Shown: positions 1-9,770 of the stretch, piece after piece
Numbering within the stretch: position 1 is the stretch's first letter
Layout of the letters: each line of letters starts with the position of its first letter
Assembly: GCF_001422985.1 (NCBI RefSeq)
Contig: NZ_LMNL01000001.1
Coordinates: 443,151-507,150, forward strand
DNA: 64,000 nucleotides
Direction: 5' to 3'
Source of the DNA: Methylobacterium sp. Leaf117
Lineage (GTDB): Bacteria > Pseudomonadota > Alphaproteobacteria > Rhizobiales > Beijerinckiaceae
Position numbers and translations under genes: made by a program
The notes under the pieces: model-generated
The model's input: only the letters and a program-made list of their open reading frames with translations
Told to the model about the DNA's origin: nothing
Databases searched by the model: none

Positions 1-1398
1 CTGGATCGCCCGGGCGAGACGCCGCGTCGAGATCCGGCGGGCCGTGCGGGAATCGATGCGCGGCCCGGCCCAGGTTTGGCCCGGTGCGTCAAGCATAAGG
101 CCGGTCGCCCGCCCGTCGGGCTCGATGTCGAGGGCGATGCGGGTCCCGTCCCCGCCCACGAACACCCGGTCGCTCTCGGGAGCCAGAACCAGCCGGGGCA
201 GATCGGTCCCCTGCGCCACCAGTCCGTCGCCCGCACGCGTCAGCCGGACGATGGACCGCGGGCCGGTGCGATACGATCCGGCGTAGCGGTCGAGTACGTT
301 CGGCGGCACCACGATCCCGGTCGCCTCGGATTGCTCCAGAACGAGCGCCCCGAGGCGTCGCGACAGCGTCTGGGCCGGTGTCGTCTCGGTGTTTCCGAGC
401 ACCACGATCGTCAGGCCGCGATCCGGATAAGTGTCCTTGATCGCCGAGAAGCCGTGTAGAAACCCGCCATGCGACCAGAGCCGCGCCCCATAGGCTTGCC
501 CGAGATACAGGCCGAGCCCGTAGCCGTACCCCTCGTCCTTGACCAGCTCCGCCATCGCGGCGGGTCCGAGGACGCGGCCTCCGAGCAGAGACCGATCCCA
601 CGCCACGAGGTCGTCGACCGTCGAGACCAGGCCCCCGGCGCCGAGCGCCGCCGCGGCCGTGACGGGCGTCGCGTTTCGCCACTGCCCGGCCACGCGATGA
701 TAGCCGACGGCCCGGTGGGGAACGATCCGTTCGGGATCGGCGTCGCCCGTCCGCGACAGTCCGGCGGGGCCGAGGACGAGGCCGTGCAGCGCCTCCGCGA
801 ACGATTCGCCGGTCAGGCGCTCGATCACGGCGCCGAGGAGGATGTATCCGGTGTTGCTGTATTCCTGTGCCGAGCCCGCCGGAAACAGCAGCGCCTCGCC
901 GAACAGCCGGCCGACCACCTCCATTGGCTGGCGCGCCACGCGGGCGATCGTACTGTCGTAATCGGCGAGCGCCGTCACGTTGGGCAAGCCCGAGCGGTGA
1001 TCGAGCAGCATCCGCACGGTGATCGGCGCCCAGCCCGCCGGCAGGCCCGGCATATAGCGGGAGACCGGATCGTCGAGGCCGATCTGCCCCGCCTCCTGCA
1101 GCTTCAGGATCGCCGCGGCCGTGAACTGCTTGCTCAGGGACGCGATGCGGAAACGCGTGTCGGGCGTGTTGGCGATGTCCCACTCGCGATTCGCGGCGCC
1201 GTACGCCTGCCGGAACAGCACGACACCGTCCCGGGCCACGATGACGGCGCCGGAGAACAAGCCCGCGCGCGCATACGGCCGCACCAGCGCGTCGGCCTCG
1301 TCTGCCAAGGAGCGGCGCGATCCGGCCAAAGCCGTCCGGATCGGGACGAGACCGGCCAGGAGCGCGAGCTGAACGATGCGGCGACGGGTCTCGGGCAT
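1..1398 (-). CDS. Beta-lactamase-family serine hydrolase (class C / penicillin-binding-like), 3' end cut by the window edge
   Basis: About 466 codons are visible on the minus strand, starting at the ATG at 1396-1398; no stop occurs before base 1, so the C-terminus is missing. The N-terminus is a likely Sec signal (twin Arg, then a hydrophobic stretch ending near Ala25). The class C beta-lactamase/PBP4-like signature is present: SLSK with the nucleophile Ser87 and Lys90, then a YSN motif with Tyr at about residue 180. Families of this type include esterases, D-aminopeptidases and carboxypeptidases as well as lactamases, so the substrate cannot be named. The region after about residue 340 resembles the extra C-terminal domain common in such proteins. 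It is divergent from the downstream MFS gene. Fold assignment is firm; a true beta-lactamase role is uncertain. Confidence 0.85.
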   Translation of the reverse strand, partial: MPETRRRIVQLALLAGLVPIRTALAGSRRSLADEADALVRPYARAGLFSGAVIVARDGVVLFRQAYGAANREWDIANTPDTRFRIASLSKQFTAAAILKLQEAGQIGLDDPVSRYMPGLPAGWAPITVRMLLDHRSGLPNVTALADYDSTIARVARQPMEVVGRLFGEALLFPAGSAQEYSNTGYILLGAVIERLTGESFAEALHGLVLGPAGLSRTGDADPERIVPHRAVGYHRVAGQWRNATPVTAAAALGAGGLVSTVDDLVAWDRSLLGGRVLGPAAMAELVKDEGYGYGLGLYLGQAYGARLWSHGGFLHGFSAIKDTYPDRGLTIVVLGNTETTPAQTLSRRLGALVLEQSEATGIVVPPNVLDRYAGSYRTGPRSIVRLTRAGDGLVAQGTDLPRLVLAPESDRVFVGGDGTRIALDIEPDGRATGLMLDAPGQTWAGPRIDSRTARRISTRRLARAIQ

Positions 1399-1674
1399 GG
1401 GCTGGCGGCCTTACCTCTCGCATCGGGCCGATGAAAGCGATGTCCGGCGACCCCATTCCACACCTTCCCGCCGGTAACGCGAAAAGGTCGAGGCACGCTT
1501 CGCGACGATTGTGGCGCGAGCGCGCCCATCCGTCCGCGAGGCTGGCATGCGGCGGCCCCGATGGCGCCGGCGCGCGGAAGGCACCAACAGCCGGGGCGAG
1601 CGTTCTGGCTCGATGACGATCGGGCCGGCCCGCCCATCCCCCCGGCCCGCCCATCCTCGAAGGACCGTTTTCAG

Positions 1675-2958
1675 GTGACCAGTCCCCCGGCCACGACTCT
1701 CCACGCCCCTGCGGGACCGACCGGCGCCGCAGCGCCCCAGCCCTGGAAGGGACCGGGCTTCGGCGAGTTCGTGGGCATCGTCGCTCTGATGATGGCGGTG
1801 ACCGCCATTTCCATCGACAACCTGCTGCCGGCCTTCCCGGCCATCCAGGCGCGATTCGGCGTTGTCGATCCGAACAGCCTGCAACTGCTGATCTACGTCT
1901 ACATGATCGGATTCGGCACGGCACAGATCGTCTACGGACCGCTCTCCGACACCTACGGCCGCCGCTCCGTCCTGCTCGCTGGCCTCGCGATCTACGTCGT
2001 CGGCACCGGACTCGCGATGGTGGCACCGTCGTTCGGCTGGCTGCTGGCGGCCCGCATCATCCAGGGCATCGGCGCCGCGAGCGGTCGCGTACTGTCCACC
2101 GCCATCGTGCGCGACCGCTTCGCCGGTCGCGAGATGGCGAGCGTGATGTCGCTGATCATGATGGTGTTCCTGATCGTGCCGATGATCGCCCCGGCCGTCG
2201 GCGGCGCGATGCTGCTGTTCGGCTCCTGGGTCTATGTCTTCGTCTCGATGCTGGCGCTGGCCGGAATCCTGGTGGTCTGGTTCGCCTGGCGGATGCCCGA
2301 GACACTGCATCCGCAGTACCGGAGGCCATTCTCGCTGGCAGCCGTCGCCCAGGCCGTCGGGATCACGTTCCGGAACCGGATCGCGGTTGGCTATGCCACG
2401 GCGCTCGGCCTGCTCACCGGCTGCATCATGGGCTATGTCGGCTCGGCCCAGCAGGTCTTCGACACGGGGCTCTACCAACTCGGCGCCCTGTTCCCCCTGG
2501 CCTTCGGCCTCGTTGCGGGCGCGATGGGAGCCGCGACCCTGGTCAATGCCCGCCTCGTGCGCCGCCTCGGCATGCGTCCGCTGTCGCATGCGGGCCTGAG
2601 CCTGTTCGTCGTGGTGGCGGTGGTGCAGGTGGGCGCGGGCCTCGCCTATCAGGGCCACCCGCCTCTGGCGCTGTTTCTCTCGATCCTGGCGGCCAACCAA
2701 TTTCTGATCAGCTTCGCCATGCCCAATTTCAACGCCCTGGCGCTTCAGCCCCTGGGCGAGATCGCCGGCACCGCCTCGTCCTTCCTCGGCTTCTACACCA
2801 CGATTCTGGGCGCCTTCTGCGGCTTCCTGATCGGACATGCCTTCGACGGCTCGGTCCTGCCGATCGGCATCGGCTACGCCGTCCTCGGCGCAGGTGCTTT
2901 GGCGGTGGTGGCCTGGACCGAGCGCGGCCGCCTGTTCCGGGGCGGCGTTTCGGGTTGA
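1675..2958 (+). CDS. MFS multidrug efflux transporter, Bcr/CflA-like
   Basis: A 427-residue inner-membrane transporter with twelve predicted hydrophobic segments. The loop between helices 2 and 3 carries GPLSDTYGRRSVLL, the MFS motif A, and helix 4 has the R-x-x-Q-G motif (RIIQGIGAASGR) typical of drug/H+ antiporters of the DHA1 Bcr/CflA group. The start chosen is the GTG at 1675, preceded by AAGGA, because the open frame upstream (from 1561) encodes a low-complexity, Pro/Arg-rich stretch unlike the family. It is expected to export drugs or metabolites such as sulfonamides or bicyclomycin, but the substrate cannot be read from sequence. It stands alone, with DoxX following after 57 bp on the same strand. 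Confidence 0.85.
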   Translation: MTSPPATTLHAPAGPTGAAAPQPWKGPGFGEFVGIVALMMAVTAISIDNLLPAFPAIQARFGVVDPNSLQLLIYVYMIGFGTAQIVYGPLSDTYGRRSVLLAGLAIYVVGTGLAMVAPSFGWLLAARIIQGIGAASGRVLSTAIVRDRFAGREMASVMSLIMMVFLIVPMIAPAVGGAMLLFGSWVYVFVSMLALAGILVVWFAWRMPETLHPQYRRPFSLAAVAQAVGITFRNRIAVGYATALGLLTGCIMGYVGSAQQVFDTGLYQLGALFPLAFGLVAGAMGAATLVNARLVRRLGMRPLSHAGLSLFVVVAVVQVGAGLAYQGHPPLALFLSILAANQFLISFAMPNFNALALQPLGEIAGTASSFLGFYTTILGAFCGFLIGHAFDGSVLPIGIGYAVLGAGALAVVAWTERGRLFRGGVSG

Positions 2959-3015
2959 GCACCGCCGACGCTTAACGTCGTCTTCAGCCGGTCCCGACAA
3001 AGCTCCGCATCTCGG

Positions 3016-3564
3016 ATGTCAGACGGAGCCCGATACGTGACCGGCCGTGCCCAAGACGGACTGCTCTTCCTCGCACGGCTGCTGCTCGCCGCCGCGCTCC
3101 TGCCCACCGGCATCGCCCGGGCCCTCAACGTCTCGGGTTTCGCCCTCACGCTGGCGGCGACCGGTCTGCCGTCGCCGAACGCCTTCGCCACCGCGGCGGT
3201 GATCGTTCAGGTGTTCGGGCCAGCGGCCCTGCTGCTTGGCGTACTCCCGCGTCTCAGCGGATCGGCCCTCGCGATCTTCGTCGGCGTCATGGCCATCCTG
3301 CTGCATCCGTTCTGGCAGTTTTCCGGGCCGAGCGCCGTCGCCGAACGCACCCTCCTGCTGGCTGATTTCGGCTTGGCGGGCGGCTTCCTGATGTACGCAC
3401 TGACCGGGCCGGGGCGCTGGAGCTGGCAGGGCTGGCGCGAAGCCGGCCGCTCCGGCGGAACGGCGGCCCGGTCGGCCGGGTCCACCAAATCCGTGGCGTC
3501 TCGGGCCGGGACCAAGCCGAAGCGTGCCGCCGCCGGGCGAACCCCGGCACGCGCCGCCGCCTGA
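3016..3564 (+). CDS. DoxX family membrane protein
   Basis: A 182-residue protein with four hydrophobic segments (about residues 15-35, 55-80, 80-100 and 115-135). Residues such as LLFLARLLLAAALLPTG at the N-terminus and the central HPFW motif match the DoxX/SURF4-like family. Family members are small inner-membrane proteins linked loosely to redox or thiosulfate metabolism and oxidative stress, but no enzyme function is proven for most of them. The last 40 residues are a basic Ala/Arg/Lys/Ser-rich tail, probably cytoplasmic and disordered, which is longer than usual. Its stop lies only 3 bp from the stop of the convergent MFS gene, so no separate terminator fits between the two. Confidence 0.8.
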   Translation: MSDGARYVTGRAQDGLLFLARLLLAAALLPTGIARALNVSGFALTLAATGLPSPNAFATAAVIVQVFGPAALLLGVLPRLSGSALAIFVGVMAILLHPFWQFSGPSAVAERTLLLADFGLAGGFLMYALTGPGRWSWQGWREAGRSGGTAARSAGSTKSVASRAGTKPKRAAAGRTPARAAA

Positions 3565-3567
3565 GGT

Positions 3568-4992
3568 CTACGGCATCGCGTTGCGGGGCTCGGCGGCGAC
3601 GATCCGGTGCCCCGACACTTCCGCACCGGCGTCCGGCCTGAGCCGGCGGAAGGAGAAGAACGACAGGGCGGAGATCAGCGCGACCGCGAAGAAGGCAGGT
3701 CCGAAATCGCCCGCCACGATGTCGGTGCGGCCGTGATAGGCGGCCGTCGCCTCCAGGGCCATGGCCCCGAGGGACACACCGAGACTGAGCGAGAGCTGCT
3801 GCGCCACGCTGGCGAGGCTGGTGGCCGCGCTCATGTCAGGCGTCTCCAGATCGGCATACGCGATGGCATTCACGCAGGTGAATTGCAGCGAGCGAACGCA
3901 GCCGCCGATCAGCAGCACGCAGATGATCACCGCGTGCGGGGTTTCGGCCGTGAACAGACCGTTCACCGCGAGAAAGCCGGAGGCCACCAGCGCATTCAGG
4001 ACCATCACGCGACGGAAGCCGTAGGTACGCAGGATGCGTGGGCCGATGAGCTTGATCAGCAGGGCGCCGGCCGCCGCCGCGAAGGTGATGAGCCCCGAAC
4101 GCAGGGGGTCGAGACCGAAGCCGATCTGCAGCATCAGCGGCAGCAGGAAGGGGATCGCCCCAGTGCCGATGCGGAACAGGCTGCCGCCCGTCACCGCCGC
4201 CCGGAAGGTCGGGTAGCGCAGCAGGTCGAGGCGGATCACCGGGTGGGCGATGCCCCGGGAGTGCCGGCGGTACAGCACCAGCAGCACGATACCGCCCACG
4301 AGGCAGCCCCAGGACAGGGAGGCGGGCAGAAGATGTCGCCCGATCGAGGCGAGCCCGAGCATCACCGTGGCAAGGCCCAGGCCCGAGAGCAGAAAGCCGA
4401 CGACGTCCAGGGGCGGGCGCTCCGCCTCGCGGATGTTCTCGAAGTAGAACGTCGCCAGCACGATCCCGGCGATCCCGATCGGAATGTTGATGAAGAAGAT
4501 CCACCGCCAGTCGAAATAGGTCGTGATGAAACCGCCGATCGGCGGCCCCAGGATCGGACCGACCAACGCCGGAATCGTCAGATAGGCGAGGGCGCTGACG
4601 AGCTCGCTCTTCGGCACGCTGCGCAGGATCACGAGGCGGCCGACCGGCACCATCATGGCGCCTCCGATGCCCTGGAAGAATCGTGCGGCGACGAAGCCAG
4701 CCAGCGAATCCGAGGCCGCACAGGCCAGCGAGCCAGCCATGAAGACCGCCAGCGCCGCCCGAAAGACGGTTCGGGCCCCGAGCCGGTCGGCCATCCAGCC
4801 ACTGATCGGGATGAAGATCGCGAGACTGACCAGGTAGGCGGTCAGCGCGAGCTTCAGGGCGATCGGATCCTCAACTAGGCTCTGGGCGATGGCCGGAAGG
4901 GCCGTGGCGATGACGGTCGAGTCCGTGTTCTCCATGAACAGGGCCGTGGCGACCACGAGCGGGACGATCTGGGACGTGCGCATTCGAGCCAT
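3568..4992 (-). CDS. MFS transporter, DHA2/EmrB-like
   Basis: A 474-residue inner-membrane protein whose opening (FMENTDSTVIATALPAIA) is the helix 1 motif D1 of the DHA2 drug:H+ antiporters; GWMADRLGARTVFRAAL is motif A between helices 2 and 3, and RFFQGIGGAMMVPVGR is motif B in helix 4. GPILGPPIGGFITTYFDWRWIFFINIPIG is the helix 5-6 motif C region (quoted here only as a location, about residues 145-175). It has roughly fourteen hydrophobic segments. It probably exports hydrophobic drugs; no partner HlyD gene is adjacent, so it may act alone. It is transcribed toward DoxX, and a ~300-bp region separates its start from the divergent lipoprotein gene. Confidence 0.85.
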   Translation of the reverse strand: MARMRTSQIVPLVVATALFMENTDSTVIATALPAIAQSLVEDPIALKLALTAYLVSLAIFIPISGWMADRLGARTVFRAALAVFMAGSLACAASDSLAGFVAARFFQGIGGAMMVPVGRLVILRSVPKSELVSALAYLTIPALVGPILGPPIGGFITTYFDWRWIFFINIPIGIAGIVLATFYFENIREAERPPLDVVGFLLSGLGLATVMLGLASIGRHLLPASLSWGCLVGGIVLLVLYRRHSRGIAHPVIRLDLLRYPTFRAAVTGGSLFRIGTGAIPFLLPLMLQIGFGLDPLRSGLITFAAAAGALLIKLIGPRILRTYGFRRVMVLNALVASGFLAVNGLFTAETPHAVIICVLLIGGCVRSLQFTCVNAIAYADLETPDMSAATSLASVAQQLSLSLGVSLGAMALEATAAYHGRTDIVAGDFGPAFFAVALISALSFFSFRRLRPDAGAEVSGHRIVAAEPRNAMP

Positions 4993-5288
4993 CTATGTCG
5001 CGGCGAGCGGTTCGGACGCTTCTTAGCTGGGGTCTCGTCGCCGATCGCAAGGGATCGGCCGGTGACGGATCAGGCTGGATGAAAATGCCATGCCGTACGT
5101 GCAGGGTTCGAGGCTCCGACGAGCGTGGCCCTGCGGCCACATCCCGTCAGCATTGGCCCTCCCGAGGGGCGCGCGGCTTTCCACATTGTTGCTGAAGTCG
5201 CTAAGCTCGACGGCATGATAGGGCGCCGCGCGACTCCGCCTCGGAGCCGTGCCGGGCGCTCTCCTCCGCGTCCTCAAGAAAGTCACCG

Positions 5289-6191
5289 ATGCTCCCGAGG
5301 TTCGAACATCGACGCAGGCTGGCGGGCTTCGTCTCCTGCTTTGCTCTGGCGGCCGCGGTTGCCGGATGCGGTACCGTGATCCTGACCGAGGCCGGATCGC
5401 TGACCCGCTACGATCGTCTGGTCTCCAGCGACGAAACGGCCAGCTCGTCGCGAATCTTCGTCGATCAGGCAGCTCTGGCCCAGACCCGGACCGTGCGGAT
5501 CGTGCCCACGACGTTCCCGGAGGCGGTCGCCCCCGGTCTGACGCCGGCGGAACGCAAGCTCGTTGCCAACGCCGCCGATCGCGCCCTCTGCTACGAGTTG
5601 TCCCTGCGCTACGACGTGGTGTCCGGGCGGAAGGCCGACCTGACGGTCCGCTCGGCCGTCACCCGCATCGACCTCACCAACGTGCCGGCCGCTGGCGCCA
5701 CGATCGCCACCTCGGCCGGCATCACCGTCGCGTCACAGCTCGGCGCCGGGTTCGCGACGGCCGTCGGGCGCATCCCGATCCCGCGCATCCCGATCGGGCT
5801 CGGAAGCCTGACCGTCGAGGCCGAGGCCCTCGACAGCCGCAACACGCAGCGCGCCGCCATGGTGTGGGGCGGTGCCACCAACGCCTTCACCAATCAGGCG
5901 CGATTCTCGCCGGCCAGCGACGCTTATGACCTCGCCGGGGAGTTCGGGCAGGATTTCGGCTTCTATCTCGCGACCGGCCAGGACCCGTTCAAGGCACCGC
6001 TCACGTTGCCGACCTACGACCGCGTCCGCGTGACGACTTTAGGCGAAGCGCCCCTCGATCCGGATTGCGAAGCCTTTGGTCGCGCCCCCGGTTTCGATGG
6101 TATCCTCGGCGATTACGTCGGTGCGCCCCCGGAATGGACCGACAAGGGACCGGCGGAAGGTCTTCCGGGCGCCCCCTACAGCCTGCGCTAG
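5289..6191 (+). CDS. DUF3313-family lipoprotein
   Basis: A 300-residue protein with an N-terminal signal ending in a lipobox (AVAGC, Cys at about residue 27), so the mature form should be a membrane-anchored lipoprotein. The body, with its YDRLVSSDE start, a central conserved LTPAERKLVANAADRAL stretch and an alternating hydrophobic second half, resembles the DUF3313 family of proteobacterial lipoproteins, whose function is unknown. Residues 125-165 are rich in Gly, Ala and Ile (GAGFATAVGRIPIPRIP) and may form a membrane-associated hairpin. It is monocistronic and is followed by a clear intrinsic terminator. The family call is from memory of the pattern and is moderately sure; lipidation is the stronger claim. 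Confidence 0.65.
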   Translation: MLPRFEHRRRLAGFVSCFALAAAVAGCGTVILTEAGSLTRYDRLVSSDETASSSRIFVDQAALAQTRTVRIVPTTFPEAVAPGLTPAERKLVANAADRALCYELSLRYDVVSGRKADLTVRSAVTRIDLTNVPAAGATIATSAGITVASQLGAGFATAVGRIPIPRIPIGLGSLTVEAEALDSRNTQRAAMVWGGATNAFTNQARFSPASDAYDLAGEFGQDFGFYLATGQDPFKAPLTLPTYDRVRVTTLGEAPLDPDCEAFGRAPGFDGILGDYVGAPPEWTDKGPAEGLPGAPYSLR

Positions 6192-6212
6192 GCGCAACCC
6201 TTACCGGAGAAC

Positions 6213-6232
6213 GGCGCCCAGAGCGCCTTTTT
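6213..6232 (+). terminator. Rho-independent terminator after the DUF3313 lipoprotein gene
   Basis: A perfect 5-bp GGCGC/GCGCC stem with a 5-nt loop is followed directly by five T residues, 21 bp after the lipoprotein stop codon. It insulates guaB from upstream transcription. Confidence 0.7.
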
Positions 6233-6304
6233 CTGTGGCGCAGGCTGACCGGCGGCTTTGCGCCGGTTCCCCCCGCGTGATACTGGCCCGTGCCAACCCA
6301 CTGA

Positions 6305-7849
<1,545 letters not shown>

Positions 7850-7923
7850 GCCGGCATCCTCGTCCGGTCTCGGTCGTCACCGCTCCGCGCAGGCGATGAT
7901 CGGGATCGGGGCCTACCCTCTCC

Positions 7924-7967
7924 AGGTGACCGCTGCCTAGGTGACCGCTGCCTAGGTGACGCTGCCT
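7924..7967. repeat. Three tandem 15-bp repeats upstream of the MAPEG gene
   Basis: AGGTGACCGCTGCCT occurs twice exactly (7924-7938, 7939-7953), then a third time with one base missing (7954-7967), followed by a partial inverted copy (GGGTCACC). It lies in the 145-bp gap between guaB and the MAPEG gene, 27 bp before the GTG start. Confidence 0.85.
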
Positions 7968-7994
7968 GGGTCACCACCGCGCGAAAGGTCCGCC

Positions 7995-8426
7995 GTGACC
8001 GTCCAAGCCATCCTGGCGCCCGTCTTCGCGCAGGTGTTCCTCACCTTCGCCCTGCTGTTCTGGCTCGGTCGGGCCCGTCTCGACGCCGTGCGAGGCGGCG
8101 CGGCGAAGAGCCGGGACTTGGCGATGGGCCAGCCCAACTGGCCCGCTCCGGCGCAGCAGGCGGCCAACACCTTCTCGCACCAGTTCGAAATCCCGGTGCT
8201 GTTCTACGTCCTCGTCGGATTCGCCCTAGCGACGCGCAAAGCGGACCTGCTCTTCGTCGTTCTGGCCTGGGTCTTCGTCGCCAGCCGGTTCGTTCACGCC
8301 GGAATCTACCTCACCAGCAACCATGTGCCCTATCGCTTCCAAGCCTACACGGCAGGGACGCTGGTGCTTCTGGCGATGTGGATCGTCTTCGCCGTCCGCA
8401 TCTTCGCCAGCCCGATCGGCCTCTGA
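7995..8426 (+). CDS. MAPEG family membrane protein
   Basis: A 143-residue integral membrane protein with four hydrophobic helices. Helix 1 contains FLTFALLFWLGRAR and the middle carries the NTFSHQFEIPVLFYVL stretch that is characteristic of bacterial MAPEG proteins (membrane-associated proteins in eicosanoid and glutathione metabolism); the ARFVH/SRFVHAGIY region ahead of helix 4 also fits. Some family members are microsomal-type glutathione transferases, others have no known activity. The start is the GTG at 7995 because GAAAGG lies just upstream and the 13 codons before it fall in the tandem repeats. It is followed after 76 bp by panE on the same strand. Confidence 0.85.
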   Translation: MTVQAILAPVFAQVFLTFALLFWLGRARLDAVRGGAAKSRDLAMGQPNWPAPAQQAANTFSHQFEIPVLFYVLVGFALATRKADLLFVVLAWVFVASRFVHAGIYLTSNHVPYRFQAYTAGTLVLLAMWIVFAVRIFASPIGL

Positions 8427-8502
8427 TCCCGCGGGAGAGCGCAGCAGCGCCACCGCCCATTTCGGCTCAAGCTCACCCAACGAACAGGGAAGGAATTTGA
8501 CC

Positions 8503-9453
8503 ATGCGCGTGCTCGTCGTCGGGGCCGGAGCCACCGGTGGGTACTTTGGCGCACGCCTGGCCGAGGCCGGGCGCGACGTGACCTTCCTGGTCCGACCAAC
8601 CCGGGCCGAGAAGCTCGCCGCCACCGGCTTGGTGGTCGAAAGCCCGGTCGGCCATTTCCAGCTTCCCGCGCCGCAGACCGTCACGGCGCGCGAACTGGCG
8701 GCCGGCCAGGGTGGCGCCTTCGATCTCGTGCTGTTCTCGTGCAAGGCCTATGATCTCGACAGCGCCATCGCGGATGTCGCACCGGCCATCGGACCCGACA
8801 CCGCGATCCTCCCCGTGCTCAACGGCATGCGCCACCTCGACGCGTTGGACTTGGTATACGGCGCCGACCGCGTGCTCGGCGGTTCCTGCGCGATCGTGGC
8901 GACGCTCGGGCCATCCGGCGAGATCCGCCAGATGAATCCGCTGCATACGTTGACCTACGGCGAGCGTTCCGGCGGCCGATCCGCTCGCGTCGATGCCATC
9001 GAGACCCTGATGCAGGGCGTCACGTTCCAGCCCCGGCTCAGCGAGTGTATGGTATTGGAGATGTGGGAGAAATGGAGCTTCCTGGCCACGCTCGCCGGGT
9101 CCACATGCCTGATGCGTGCCACCATCGGCGACATCGTTGCCGCCCCGGGCGGCCTCCCGTTCATCGAAGCGCTGATGGAGGAGTGCCGCGCCATCGCCGA
9201 GAGCGCGGGCTATGCGCCGCGCCGGAGTGCACTCGACAACACCCGCAAGACCCTGACCGCTGCGGGATCCGCCTTCACGGCCTCAATGCTGCGCGACATC
9301 GAGGGCGGAGCCCGCATCGAGGCGGATCACATCATCGGCGATCTGATCGCGCGCGCGTCCGGCGCAGTCGCGCATCCGATGCTCGACCGCGTCTATACGC
9401 ATCTCAAGGCTTACGAGAACCGGCGCGGCCGCGAAACCGCGGCACGATCCTAG
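8503..9453 (+). CDS. panE: 2-dehydropantoate 2-reductase (ketopantoate reductase family)
   Basis: Catalyses NADPH-dependent reduction of ketopantoate to pantoate in pantothenate and CoA synthesis. The 316 residues begin with the Rossmann motif VVGAGATGGYFGARLAEAG, and the family lysine-bearing SCKAYD strand and the NGMRH loop follow at about residues 75-110. The C-terminal helical half has the expected KWSFLATLAGST helix with the active-site Lys. The ATG at 8503 was chosen over upstream in-frame codons because it follows AGGGAAGG and starts exactly at the Rossmann strand. Related family members reduce other 2-oxo acids, so the pantoate role is likely but not certain. Its last 4 bases overlap the end of a convergent small lipoprotein gene. 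Confidence 0.85.
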   Translation: MRVLVVGAGATGGYFGARLAEAGRDVTFLVRPTRAEKLAATGLVVESPVGHFQLPAPQTVTARELAAGQGGAFDLVLFSCKAYDLDSAIADVAPAIGPDTAILPVLNGMRHLDALDLVYGADRVLGGSCAIVATLGPSGEIRQMNPLHTLTYGERSGGRSARVDAIETLMQGVTFQPRLSECMVLEMWEKWSFLATLAGSTCLMRATIGDIVAAPGGLPFIEALMEECRAIAESAGYAPRRSALDNTRKTLTAAGSAFTASMLRDIEGGARIEADHIIGDLIARASGAVAHPMLDRVYTHLKAYENRRGRETAARS

Positions 9454-9623
9454 TAGCGAGGCCCTGGCGGCGGAGGCGGCGGCGCGCCGTACTCGAGCTG
9501 GGTCTTGGCATCCAGCCGGCGCGGCGGGGGCGGCGACAGATCGGGGGCGGCCGGGGCCGTGGAACAGGCGGCCACGGCAATCGCGAGAAGGCTGGCAAGG
9601 CCGAGATGGATGACGGGGGACAT
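9450..9623 (-). CDS. Small proline-rich lipoprotein
   Basis: A 57-residue product beginning at the ATG at 9621-9623, with GGAG about 12 bases upstream. The N-terminus is a short hydrophobic signal ending in a lipobox (AVAAC, Cys near residue 20). The mature part is only about 38 residues and rich in Pro, including runs such as SPPPPRR and APPPPPPGPRY. Such entericidin-like or spacer lipoproteins are common and poorly characterised in Methylobacterium-type genomes. The stop overlaps the stop region of panE by 4 bp on the other strand. No function can be assigned; that it is a real gene rests on the signal peptide and lipobox. Confidence 0.6.
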   Translation of the reverse strand: MSPVIHLGLASLLAIAVAACSTAPAAPDLSPPPPRRLDAKTQLEYGAPPPPPPGPRY

Positions 9624-9770
9624 GCAGTTCTCTAAAGCTCCGAGTGCGTTCGACGCGGCACCGTCGCTCAAGCTGAGCCGTGAACCCGCCGGAAGCTCGA
9701 CCGCACTGTGACCGACCGCCGTCCGAAGCGTGGCCATATCGCGGCGCTATTTCAATATCGAGGACCCTGC

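Noticed and set aside
1411..3000. A 529-codon open frame on the minus strand over the first MFS gene
   Set aside because: Antisense shadow of the transporter; its composition is His/Gln/Arg-rich and the MFS motifs on the plus strand are decisive.
5041..5058. CCGATC-GATCGG hairpin upstream of the MFS/lipoprotein divergent region
   Set aside because: A 6-bp stem of common GATC-containing sequence with no T-run or link to a gene end; expected by chance in GC-rich DNA.
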